Below, piece by piece: positions 52,193-60,089 of a stretch of DNA of 64,000 bases. Below the pieces are notes generated by a model. The model was not told the DNA's origin, searched no databases, and saw only the letters and a list, made by a program, of their open reading frames with translations. Location: positions 62,001 through 126,000 of the forward strand of contig JAFUKH010000061.1 of the NCBI GenBank assembly GCA_017467845.1, read 5' to 3'. The DNA comes from Lachnospiraceae bacterium (GTDB taxonomy: Bacteria > Bacillota > Clostridia > Lachnospirales > Lachnospiraceae). The translations under genes were made by a program, and so were the position numbers. The first letter of the stretch is position 1, and every line of letters starts with the position of its first letter.

Positions 52193-52258
52193 TTCATAAA
52201 TCAATGTGTCCAGGATTCTGGGTACATATCACTCCAGCTAAGAGAGTTTTTGAATTAT

Positions 52259-53371
52259 TTATTCCGTCGGTACAATCCAAACATTCGCACCATCTTCTAA
52301 ATTCACGGTTACATGCCAGTTTCCTTCAATACTTCCATCTGTTTCATGCAATATTGCAAATAACTGTAAATCCTCCAGTTCCGCCTCAGATACTAAAAAC
52401 CACTGTTCATCAAAACATATTTTCTCACCACCAAGTTCCTCCTGCCAGCTTACAGAAGCATCACGAATTCCATAATTTCCATCTTCATCCACAATAAATA
52501 TTTCTGCATGTCTGTCTGCATCTGTAAGAGTTCCCCGACATATCTGCACTCGCAAAATACCATCAGCATAGCCGATTCCTGTTACTTGAATAGTATCTTT
52601 CATGCTTTCATCCAATTCCACTACATCCATAATCTTGGAAGCAAAGAGCGGAAAGCTTTCTTCTGTCTTATAGAAATGCTCTGCCAACAACTCACGTATC
52701 TGTTCTGCTCCTCCCCTTCCATTGATGGACACTTCCTTCAATGGCGGATTCATCACAAGCATATCGGTATCCAACCACATCTCTTGCTCTGTGCTCTCTA
52801 CCAGAAGCTGTCTTACAGTAAATTTCAGTTTTGTCTTGTCAAATACATCCTCTGAGGAAACGCTGATTTTAAAATATGCCTTCCCCGTCTCTTCATCATA
52901 CTCCATGAAGCTACAGCCGCCCACATTGCTATCTGCACCATAACTCCTTAAATTGTAGCTGTCATATAAATCCACCTTTCCGGATATCAGATTCTCTTCA
53001 CTGCTCTCTTCATCCGCAAAAGATACCACCAATTCTCCGGTATTTCCATCTACTTGCATGGCCTCTACCTGCATGGTAATCCCCATCCTTGTATCCGCCA
53101 GCTTCACCGGGAGAATATAATCCGCCAACCCTGGGGCTATTTCTACGATTTTCTCATATGCATTTCCCACTCCTGCCCAGACAGGCGTAGATAGTATGAT
53201 TACCATAGCACAAACACTTATGATTCCAACAGCCGGCTTAACAACATCCCATAGCTTAAAATGTTCCTGTTCCATGCTTTGTTCCTTAATCTCTGTTATC
53301 CTATCCTGATTGACAGAAATTTTATCATAAGCCGTCTTATATTCGTCTTGAAATTTCTTCTCATCAAACAT
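52259..53371 (-). CDS. Membrane anti-sigma factor-like protein
   Basis: A 370-residue protein. Cytoplasmic N-terminus (1-47, MFDEKKFQDEYKTAYDKI), one membrane segment (about 50-70, PAVGIISVCAMVIILSTPVWA), then a large beta-rich extracytoplasmic part with the MQVDGNTGELVVSF pattern of DUF4179-like anti-sigma proteins. It starts 1 nt after the sigma stop. It probably releases its sigma on an envelope signal. Confidence 0.72.
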   Translation of the reverse strand: MFDEKKFQDEYKTAYDKISVNQDRITEIKEQSMEQEHFKLWDVVKPAVGIISVCAMVIILSTPVWAGVGNAYEKIVEIAPGLADYILPVKLADTRMGITMQVEAMQVDGNTGELVVSFADEESSEENLISGKVDLYDSYNLRSYGADSNVGGCSFMEYDEETGKAYFKISVSSEDVFDKTKLKFTVRQLLVESTEQEMWLDTDMLVMNPPLKEVSINGRGGAEQIRELLAEHFYKTEESFPLFASKIMDVVELDESMKDTIQVTGIGYADGILRVQICRGTLTDADRHAEIFIVDEDGNYGIRDASVSWQEELGGEKICFDEQWFLVSEAELEDLQLFAILHETDGSIEGNWHVTVNLEDGANVWIVPTE

Positions 53372-53372
53372 C

Positions 53373-53849
53373 TTATTCCTCCTCCAATAATTCCTTCAAT
53401 TTGCTTCGAGCTCTGGTAAGCTGTGTCCGCACAGTAGAAGGCTTCTCTCCAAGAACTTTCCCGATTTCTTCCACCGACATTTCTTCGTAGTAGAATAGAT
53501 GAATCACCGCCCGATATCTCTTTGGAAGTTTTTTTACTGTATCCAGCAATTCATCGTGCAAATCCTCTTGTGCCCCTGCCATTGTCTCCTCCGTCAAACC
53601 AATGACTCTCTGCATCCACGCTGAGCTCCAGAAGTTTTTACATAAATTGATTGTCACCCGCAAAAACCATGCCTTTTCATGTTCTGTATTCTCAAAGACA
53701 GGTCTCTTTTTCAAATATCTTATATAGACTTCCTGATGAATATCCTCTGCGTCCTCCCTGCATTTCACCATGGAATACGCCATGCGGTACACCATATTCG
53801 AATACTTTTCAATTATTTCTAAATCATCTGCGCACAATGATTTTTTCAT
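53373..53849 (-). CDS. ECF-type RNA polymerase sigma factor
   Basis: A 158-residue sigma-70. Region 2: NMVYRMAYSMVKCREDAEDIHQEVYIRYLKKRPVFENTEHEKAWFLRVTINLCKNFW; region 4: LPKRYRAVIHLFYYEEMSVEEIGKVLGEKPSTVRTQLTRARSKLKELL. The ATG at 53849 follows AGGGTGG; an in-frame GTG at 53861 is possible. It is co-transcribed with the anti-sigma gene below, and a similar pair starts the window. Confidence 0.92.
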   Translation of the reverse strand: MKKSLCADDLEIIEKYSNMVYRMAYSMVKCREDAEDIHQEVYIRYLKKRPVFENTEHEKAWFLRVTINLCKNFWSSAWMQRVIGLTEETMAGAQEDLHDELLDTVKKLPKRYRAVIHLFYYEEMSVEEIGKVLGEKPSTVRTQLTRARSKLKELLEEE

Positions 53850-53900
53850 CTGTATCACCACCCTTCACTTAGAATACAATTCAGTGCTCAAAAAAGCTAC

Positions 53901-53927
53901 AAAAAAAGACATGCAAATCTGCATGCC
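53901..53927 (-). terminator. Terminator after the small membrane protein gene
   Basis: Minus strand GGCATGCA, 4-nt loop, TGCATGTC, then seven T. Confidence 0.8.
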
Positions 53928-53935
53928 TTTCAAAA

Positions 53936-54271
53936 CTATTTTTTCTTTTTCTGAACTATGTAATAAATCAGCCAGCCGATAGCACTGCTTATCGCAAGGC
54001 ATACAGCCATAATCAACATAATAAGTGCAACAAAGCCTCCGATTAAAAAGCTTAAGAATTTAAAGCCGGAAATCACATTCAGCAGCACCAGCAAGGCCAT
54101 GATACCTGCCAGAATCAACATACTGAATCTGACCCACTTCTTTGGATTCTTACAAAGCTTATACTGCATAAGCACAAGAAGCAGGCACGGAATTAAAAGT
54201 ATCCAAAAACTGCCAAAGCTTCCTGCCACAAAAACAGCTGTAGGGCCATCAGCCCCACCGATTACTGACAT
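53936..54271 (-). CDS. Small membrane protein with a GGADGPTAVFVAG N-terminus
   Basis: A 111-residue protein. MSVIGGADGPTAVFVAG resembles the SIGGADGPT motif of the beta subunit of sodium-pumping decarboxylases (OadB). Three to four membrane segments follow (about 18-40, 55-75, 80-103) and a KKKK tail. It is far too short to be OadB, so only the motif is shared. Start chosen at Met4 for SD distance; 54280 is possible. It follows the Dabb gene by a few nt. Confidence 0.55.
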   Translation of the reverse strand: MSVIGGADGPTAVFVAGSFGSFWILLIPCLLLVLMQYKLCKNPKKWVRFSMLILAGIMALLVLLNVISGFKFLSFLIGGFVALIMLIMAVCLAISSAIGWLIYYIVQKKKK

Positions 54272-54283
54272 TCCCATCATCCC

Positions 54284-54586
54284 TTAAACCTCATAATCCA
54301 GGCAGGCTCTTGTCTTGGTATATGGTCTTACCTTGCCATCTGCCACTGCCACATGAGCAGGATGTACTGCGTAAGCCTTCAATGCTGCCTCATCCACAAA
54401 GGTTGAATCCAACATAACATCTGCATTAGAGCTTGCAAGTCCGTTCGTATTTACCTGAATCTCCACAAGACCTTCAATCTGGCCTTTCAGACCTTCTAAG
54501 CCTTCTTTAATACCTGCTTTTACACTCTGCTTTTCTGCAGCGGATAATTCATCCTTAAGCTGCCATAAAATGATGTGTTTTACCAT
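54284..54586 (-). CDS. Dabb (stress-responsive alpha-beta barrel) domain protein
   Basis: A 100-residue protein: MVKHIILWQLKDELSAAEKQSVKAGIKEGLEGLKGQIEGL and YAVHPAHVAVADGKVRPYTKTRACLDYEV match the dimeric Dabb barrel. Roles in this family vary and no active site can be named. It is the first gene after the twin hairpins. Confidence 0.85.
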   Translation of the reverse strand: MVKHIILWQLKDELSAAEKQSVKAGIKEGLEGLKGQIEGLVEIQVNTNGLASSNADVMLDSTFVDEAALKAYAVHPAHVAVADGKVRPYTKTRACLDYEV

Positions 54587-54612
54587 ATGTATTCCTTTCT
54601 ATGTTAGTGCAA

Positions 54613-54731
54613 CGCCGGGCTTGGAAATGCTGCGCATTCCCAAGCTATTTGGCACGCCCTGTTAATTGCATTTAACTTCACGAATCGCCGGGCTCAAAAA
54701 TGCTATGCATTTTTGAGCTATTTGGCACGCC
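54613..54731. repeat. Two 46-nt hairpin repeats with compensatory changes
   Basis: Copies at 54613-54658 and 54686-54731 share CGCCGGGCT at the start and AGCTATTTGGCACGCC at the end. The stems differ: GCTTGGAAATGC/GCATTCCCAAGC in copy 1 and GCTCAAAAATGC/GCATTTTTGAGC in copy 2. Both keep pairing. The rest of this gap (54732-54816) holds an imperfect CTGTGC/GCACAG dyad and no gene. Confidence 0.65.
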
Positions 54732-54816
54732 AAATAAATCCACGAAAGCACATGGCCGCCTGTGCAAGCACAGCGTCCCTGTCCTTTCATGTCTTTGCCC
54801 GACTTTGCTTTGTTCC

Positions 54817-56181
54817 TTAGTTTTTGAAACTATGAATCGGTGCGGGGATTCTTCCGCCACGGTTTACAAATGCATCACAGGAGAACTGGTTTACAGGCAT
54901 AATCGGTGCATATCCAAGGAGTCCGCCGAATTCTACGGTTTCGCCTACCCCCTTACCGATTACCGGAATAATACGAACCGCAGTGGTCTTCTGGTTAATC
55001 ATACCGATAGCCATTTCGTCAGCGATAATACCGGAGATGGTGGTTGCCTTAGTATCTCCCGGAATCGCAATCATATCAAGACCTACAGAACATACGCAGG
55101 TCATCGCCTCCAGCTTCTCTAAAGTGAGTGCGCCTGCCACAACAGCATCAATCATACCCTGGTCCTCGCTGACAGGGATAAATGCACCACTAAGTCCGCC
55201 CACGTAAGAAGACGCCATTACACCGCCCTTCTTCACCTGGTCATTTAAAAGTGCAAGGGCTGCGGTGGTACCCGGAGCGCCTGCATACTCTAAACCGATT
55301 TCACACAAAATATCTGCAACACTATCGCCGATAGCCGGAGTAGGTGCTAAGGACAAATCTACAATACCGAAAGGTACCCCAAGTCTCTTAGACGCTTCCT
55401 GAGCAACAAGCTGTCCTACACGAGTAACCTTAAATGCAGTCTTCTTGATGGTCTCGCAAAGAATCTCAAAATTCTTACCACGTACCTTTTCCAGAGCAGT
55501 CTTAACTACACCGGGACCGCTGACACCTACGTTAATAATCTTGTCTGCCTCGGTCACACCATGGAACGCACCGGCCATAAATGGATTATCATCCGGAGCG
55601 TTACAGAATACTACCAGCTTAGCACAGCCTAAAGAATCACTCTCCTTGGTATACTCTGCCGCCTGGATAATCATCTCACCCATAAGCTTAACCGCATCCA
55701 TATTGATACCGGTCTTGGTAGAGCCCACATTTACAGAACTACATACTCTCTCCGTAGTAGAAAGTGCAAGAGGAATCGAACGAATTAACAATTCATCCGC
55801 AAGAGTCATACCCTTGCTCACCAGTGCAGAATAACCACCGATAAAATTAACTCCTACTTCATGAGCTACCTTATCCAAGGTTTTTGCGATAGATGCAAAA
55901 TCCTCTACAGTCTTACATGCTGCACCACCTACCAATGCTATAGGTGTAACAGAAATTCTCTTATTTACAATGGGAATTCCGAATTCTCTGGAAATCTCCT
56001 CACCGGTCTTTACCAGATCCTTTGCCGCATTGTAAATCTTGTCATAAATTTTTTTATTTAATACTTCCAAATCAGAATCGATACAATCGAGAAGGCTGAT
56101 ACCCAAAGTGATAGTTCTCACATCAAGGTTCTCTTCCTCAATCATTTTATTAGTTTCTGCAACTTCAAATAAATTAATCAC
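54817..56181 (-). CDS. PFL family protein (UPF0210/DUF711)
   Basis: A 454-residue protein related in fold to pyruvate formate-lyase. [22 protein letters not shown] at the start, then [50 protein letters not shown], and [33 protein letters not shown] at the end are family features. The glycyl radical loop of true PFL is absent. It lies 12 bp after an ACT-domain gene, the usual partner of this family; the reaction is unknown. Confidence 0.93.
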   Translation of the reverse strand: MINLFEVAETNKMIEEENLDVRTITLGISLLDCIDSDLEVLNKKIYDKIYNAAKDLVKTGEEISREFGIPIVNKRISVTPIALVGGAACKTVEDFASIAKTLDKVAHEVGVNFIGGYSALVSKGMTLADELLIRSIPLALSTTERVCSSVNVGSTKTGINMDAVKLMGEMIIQAAEYTKESDSLGCAKLVVFCNAPDDNPFMAGAFHGVTEADKIINVGVSGPGVVKTALEKVRGKNFEILCETIKKTAFKVTRVGQLVAQEASKRLGVPFGIVDLSLAPTPAIGDSVADILCEIGLEYAGAPGTTAALALLNDQVKKGGVMASSYVGGLSGAFIPVSEDQGMIDAVVAGALTLEKLEAMTCVCSVGLDMIAIPGDTKATTISGIIADEMAIGMINQKTTAVRIIPVIGKGVGETVEFGGLLGYAPIMPVNQFSCDAFVNRGGRIPAPIHSFKN

Positions 56182-56193
56182 TACGCCTTCTCC

Positions 56194-56466
56194 TTAAATT
56201 CTGTGCATTTTATCAAAAATTTCTTCCTTCTGGCACTTGATGGATACACCGATTTCCTCGCCAAGCTTCTCAAGTTCATCTGCAAGGTCTCCATGTGGCT
56301 TGTTCATTCCGGTAGTATCTACAATCATCATCATGTTGAAAAATCCTGATACGATAGTCTGTGAAATATCCAATATATTTACCTGACTGTCCGCCAAATA
56401 TGTACAAACCTTAGCAATAATTCCTACGGTATCTTTACCTACAACAGTAATAATGGTTTTCTTCAT
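56194..56466 (-). CDS. ACT domain protein (UPF0237)
   Basis: A 90-residue single ACT domain: KKTIITVVGKDTVGIIAKVCTYLADSQVNILDISQTIVSGFFNMMMIVD. ACT domains bind small ligands, often amino acids. Its conserved coupling to the PFL-family gene suggests it regulates that protein. Confidence 0.93.
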   Translation of the reverse strand: MKKTIITVVGKDTVGIIAKVCTYLADSQVNILDISQTIVSGFFNMMMIVDTTGMNKPHGDLADELEKLGEEIGVSIKCQKEEIFDKMHRI

Positions 56467-56544
56467 AATTATTTTCTCCTTTATTTAAACCGTAAATCAA
56501 ACACTATTATAACTTCATCAAGAAAAAAATCAAGTCATTCCCCT

Positions 56545-57345
56545 CTAGGCAATCTGTATTACGGGAGAAACTTCGCTTCTCCTGGCTACCTGAATGTCAA
56601 AATCTGATGCATTGTAGGGATTATCTCCCATGGTAATCTCCATACGGACCGCCTCATAGGCAAGCTCCGGTAGATTATTGTCCTTACTTAAATGTCCTAG
56701 TACAATGGATTTCATATTGTCATGCAAAATCCTACTGAGAAGCCTTCCCGAATTTTCATTGGAAAGATGTCCTCTATCCCCTAAAATACGTTGCTTTAAA
56801 TGATATGGATAAGGGCCCACCTGAAGCATATTCACATCATGGTTGGCTTCGATAAGAAGCGCATCCATACCTCGCAGACACTCCACCGTATAATCATTAA
56901 AATATCCAAGGTCAGTACAAACAGCCACCCTTCTGTTACCATAGCTTACCCGATATCCCACCGGTTCTGCCGCATCATGGGATATCTTCATGGGATTAAT
57001 CACCAAATCCTTAATACAAAGCTTGTTATCCGGCCTAACCGGTACAAAAAGCTCTTCTTCAATATTTCCCACAGAAGAGCACTTCTGAATTGCAGAAATG
57101 GTTCCCGGTGTGGCGTAAATGGGGATATGGTATTTCCTTGCCATAACTCCCAAGCCCGCTATGTGATCCACATGCTCATGGGTAACTAAGATACCATCCA
57201 AATCCCTTCCGGTAATATCCAGCTCGTTCAGACCTGCCTCTGCCTTTTTACCGCTGATGCCTACATCTACCAGCAAGTGTGTAGCCTCAGAACCCACATA
57301 GATGCAGTTTCCGCTGCTTCCGCTTGCAATACTACATAAACGCAT
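56545..57345 (-). CDS. walJ: Metallo-beta-lactamase fold hydrolase (WalJ/YycJ)
   Basis: A 266-residue MBL protein. MRLCSIASGSSGNCIYVGSEATHLLVDVGIS at the start, THEHVDHIAGL (zinc ligands), HDAAEPVGYRV, CTDLGYF and HLSKDNN are in the typical YycJ order. In many Firmicutes it is near walKR; here it lies downstream of the FtsA-like gene instead. A DNA-acting exonuclease role has been proposed for the family. Confidence 0.9.
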   Translation of the reverse strand: MRLCSIASGSSGNCIYVGSEATHLLVDVGISGKKAEAGLNELDITGRDLDGILVTHEHVDHIAGLGVMARKYHIPIYATPGTISAIQKCSSVGNIEEELFVPVRPDNKLCIKDLVINPMKISHDAAEPVGYRVSYGNRRVAVCTDLGYFNDYTVECLRGMDALLIEANHDVNMLQVGPYPYHLKQRILGDRGHLSNENSGRLLSRILHDNMKSIVLGHLSKDNNLPELAYEAVRMEITMGDNPYNASDFDIQVARRSEVSPVIQIA

Positions 57346-57352
57346 AATTACT

Positions 57353-59479
57353 TTAATTCTCCCTCCAGTAGATGCTTACTACATCACCGTCTTTTAAATA
57401 TTCCATATAATCCGCGGGACGATTATTGATTTCACATACAATACTTCTTCCTCTGGACTCCTTTAAATCAAAATCAATATAATCAAACACATCCACATAC
57501 ACATAAGATGTCTTGCCACTCATGGTAATAGGTCTTCCATTTACCATGACTACGATGCTTCCCGGCTTAACAGATACAAACGCACTTGGAACCGGCTGTG
57601 CCTCTGTGGGCTGCGCTTCTATGGTTGTGGATACTTCTTCCTTCTGCAACGGCGTCGGCTGTGGAACGTTGTGTGACATCTTTGCCATATCCTCTTCCAA
57701 CAGTTCATCTATGGTTTGAGACTTTTCCTTCTTTCCAAAATCCAAGGTAAAGGTATCAAAAACCTTGGTGTCCTTAAGTGCAGGTACACCATTTACCATT
57801 ATCTGAGTATCATCGGAAAGTACCATGTCAAGAAGCGCCGCCGCCTGCTCTGCGGTATACCAGTTTGCCACCTCAATATCATCACCATCCTGAATCACAT
57901 AGGATGGAACCTGAATCACTCCGCCCACATAAGCAGTCTTAGGAAGTTTCACATTCTTACCGGATACTTTAATGGTAATCTGCTCCTTTAACTCCGGTAA
58001 TGAGCCCAGCTCCACACGAACAGGATCACCTGCAGTAGAAGGAGTTACCACTACCTTAGAACCGTTAATCAACTTGGTGTGAATATCCGCTTCATTGCCA
58101 TCTACGGTAATCACTGCAGCCTCGCCCTGAAGTCCTCTTGCCATACGGCTCTTGCCATTTACATTATATACAATACCCTTGCCACGCTTCGGGAATAGGG
58201 ATTCATTTGAAAATCCTGCTGCAATGGCAGCGTCCACTACCGAAAGCTTTCCATTGTCATATAGCTTCACTCTCTGGTCATTAAAGGTTACAAAGATAAA
58301 GTTGTTACTCATCTCATAATAGCTCAAACAAATACCGATTGGAGTTACCATCAGGGAATCCTTACGAGCCTCCGAAACCTCAAAATCAATGGACTGCATT
58401 ACTTCCTGTCCACGGATTGCCACACGCTCTTTTACAAGTCCAAGCTCCTGTGCCAGCTTTTCTGTGTAGCCCGGAATCATTCCGCCGCCACCTACAACGA
58501 ACACAGCACTTACCGCCTTATCACCATTCAGTTCACGAATGATTTCAGCAACCTGTTTTGTCATATTCTCAATGGAAGGATTTAATAACTCCATAACCTC
58601 CGCAGCAGAAATGGTCTGTGGAAGACCGATAATATCCAGATATTCAATCAGTTCTTTCTCTCCTGCCTGACGTTTAATATTTTCAGCTGTTTCAAAATCC
58701 ACCAGGCAATGCTGTACAATTAGCTCTGTCAGACTATCACCTGCAATGGGAAGCATGCCGTAAGCGGTGATGGTTCCTTCCTTGGTAATGGAAATATCGC
58801 TGGTGCCCGCGCCTACATCCACAAGGGCAAGATTTAACATACGGAACTTTTCAGGAATTGCTACGGTAATGGCGGCAATAGGCTCCAGAGTAAGATTTAC
58901 TACATGAAGTCCTGCAATTTCCACAGCCTTATAAAGGCCATCCACTACATCATCAGGTAAGAAGGTTGCGATTAAATCCACTCCCACAGTCTTAGCCTTA
59001 TGTCCCTCCAGATTACCGATTACATAGCCATTTAAATAATAACGCATAGCTGTGTAACCTACACAGTAGAACTGCATCTCGGTATCATTGGTCTTAGAAA
59101 ACTCCTCATAGGCCTTCTCCACACCCATGGTATCCAGCGCATAGATATCCTCCGCAGTCAGCTCTTTATCCATTCCATAAGTATATTCCACAGAAGTAGT
59201 CACTGTACGAAGTACACGTCCGGCTGCCGCAATACATACACCACTAAGCTTCGTGTCCAGGTCTCTTTCCAAAAGCTCCTTCACCACTCGGATACTTTCT
59301 CCAACCTTTACGATATCATGAATCTGACCATCAATCATCGCTCTGGTCTCATGTTCTTTTATACGCTGGGCAAGGATTTTAAAACGGTTACCATCCTTAT
59401 ATCCTACCGTACCTACAATACTTCTGGTACCGATATCCAGTCCAAATACTAATTCCTGCTTTTCTCCTAACGTAGCCAT
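57353..59479 (-). CDS. Large FtsA-like actin-fold protein
   Basis: A 708-residue protein. The first 400 residues are FtsA/PilM-like: phosphate-1 loop GLDIGTRSIVGTVG (13-26), phosphate-2 loop LVDVGAGTSDISI and the adenosine motif VVGGGGMIPGYTEKL. The C-terminal 300 residues are extra: about 400-560 beta-rich, then two short repeated units with VNGVP and VNGRPIT, separated by a Pro/Gln/Glu linker (about 610-640). No amphipathic membrane tail is visible. Not the ftsA of the ftsAZ operon. It overlaps coaE by 13 nt. Confidence 0.8.
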   Translation of the reverse strand: MATLGEKQELVFGLDIGTRSIVGTVGYKDGNRFKILAQRIKEHETRAMIDGQIHDIVKVGESIRVVKELLERDLDTKLSGVCIAAAGRVLRTVTTSVEYTYGMDKELTAEDIYALDTMGVEKAYEEFSKTNDTEMQFYCVGYTAMRYYLNGYVIGNLEGHKAKTVGVDLIATFLPDDVVDGLYKAVEIAGLHVVNLTLEPIAAITVAIPEKFRMLNLALVDVGAGTSDISITKEGTITAYGMLPIAGDSLTELIVQHCLVDFETAENIKRQAGEKELIEYLDIIGLPQTISAAEVMELLNPSIENMTKQVAEIIRELNGDKAVSAVFVVGGGGMIPGYTEKLAQELGLVKERVAIRGQEVMQSIDFEVSEARKDSLMVTPIGICLSYYEMSNNFIFVTFNDQRVKLYDNGKLSVVDAAIAAGFSNESLFPKRGKGIVYNVNGKSRMARGLQGEAAVITVDGNEADIHTKLINGSKVVVTPSTAGDPVRVELGSLPELKEQITIKVSGKNVKLPKTAYVGGVIQVPSYVIQDGDDIEVANWYTAEQAAALLDMVLSDDTQIMVNGVPALKDTKVFDTFTLDFGKKEKSQTIDELLEEDMAKMSHNVPQPTPLQKEEVSTTIEAQPTEAQPVPSAFVSVKPGSIVVMVNGRPITMSGKTSYVYVDVFDYIDFDLKESRGRSIVCEINNRPADYMEYLKDGDVVSIYWREN

Positions 59480-60072
59480 GTATATTCCTCCAGCCTCTGT
59501 TTTATTGCCAGATGTGTATCCTCCAGCGTTCCACTATTATCTATAACAAAATCGCAATGCTTTCTGAACTCTTCTTCCGAAAGCTGATTAGACATAATCT
59601 GTGAAATCTTCTCATCCGAATAGCCTCTGCTTTCCTTTAGACGAGACCTTCGGACATCTTCTCTCGTATAAATATACCACATTTCATTCACAATGTGACT
59701 ATATCCGGCTTCAATTAATAGCGCAGCTTCGATAAAGAATAACTCCACATCGCCTTCTTCTTCTGCTTCATCGATTTTCCCTCGGATAAATTCCTCCACT
59801 CTGGGATGAACAATCTCATTTACCTTTTCCAGCAGAGCCTCATCAGAGAATATTTTAGCAGCCATCTTCTTCCTGTCAATCTCCCCATCTGCCCCTAAAA
59901 TATCTCTTCCAAGCAGCTGTACGATTTCTTCGTAGCAAATCTGCCCTTTCTGCTGGACGATATGGGCTACCTCATCTGCCAGATATATTCTGCACAAGTA
60001 ATGCTCTTCGATAAAGGAAAGCACCTGGGACTTACCACTTCCCACGCCTCCTGTAATTCCAATCAGTTTCAT
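59467..60072 (-). CDS. coaE: Dephospho-CoA kinase
   Basis: A 201-residue kinase adding the 3'-phosphate of coenzyme A. P-loop GITGGVGSGKSQVL, DEVAHIVQQKG and VHPRVEEFI with LLIEAGYSHIVNEMWYIYT are family features. It lies 17 bp after polA, a common gram-positive arrangement. Confidence 0.96.
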   Translation of the reverse strand: MKLIGITGGVGSGKSQVLSFIEEHYLCRIYLADEVAHIVQQKGQICYEEIVQLLGRDILGADGEIDRKKMAAKIFSDEALLEKVNEIVHPRVEEFIRGKIDEAEEEGDVELFFIEAALLIEAGYSHIVNEMWYIYTREDVRRSRLKESRGYSDEKISQIMSNQLSEEEFRKHCDFVIDNSGTLEDTHLAIKQRLEEYTWLR

Positions 60073-60089
60073 TGTAAAACTCCTAAAGA

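Larger units (their letters stand above)
50758..52231 (+). mobile_element. IS3-family insertion sequence
   Basis: A 1474-bp element. The ends TGATATGTACCCTCTTTAC (50758) and, reversed, TGATATGTACCCAGAATCC (ending 52231) agree over 12 nt and again over TGGACAC, 26-bp imperfect repeats starting TG. CTC (50755-50757 and 52232-52234) flanks both sides as a 3-bp duplication. Two overlapping frames, orfA and orfB, encode the HTH and DDE parts. The TSD is intact, so the insertion is fairly recent or static. orfB carries a frameshift near its end. Confidence 0.88.
50741..52251 (-). other. Rho-independent terminator split by the IS
   Basis: Outside the element, AAAAACTCCCTTAGCT (50741-50756) and AGCTAAGAGAGTTTTT (52236-52251) are complementary over 16 nt with one wobble pair. 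Rejoined without the element and one TSD copy, they form a hairpin with a 4-nt TCCA loop and T-tract. It would have ended the minus-strand ECF sigma/anti-sigma transcript, whose stop is at 52259. The IS landed in its loop. Confidence 0.75.

Noticed and set aside
50741..52251. The 16-bp outer repeats as the IS ends
   Set aside because: They do not start with TG/CA and fold into a terminator when rejoined; the TGATATGTACCC ends with a CTC duplication fit IS3 better.
52193..52497. C-terminal extension of OrfB
   Set aside because: It arises from one extra C and runs out of the IS into antisense of the anti-sigma gene; not a real domain.
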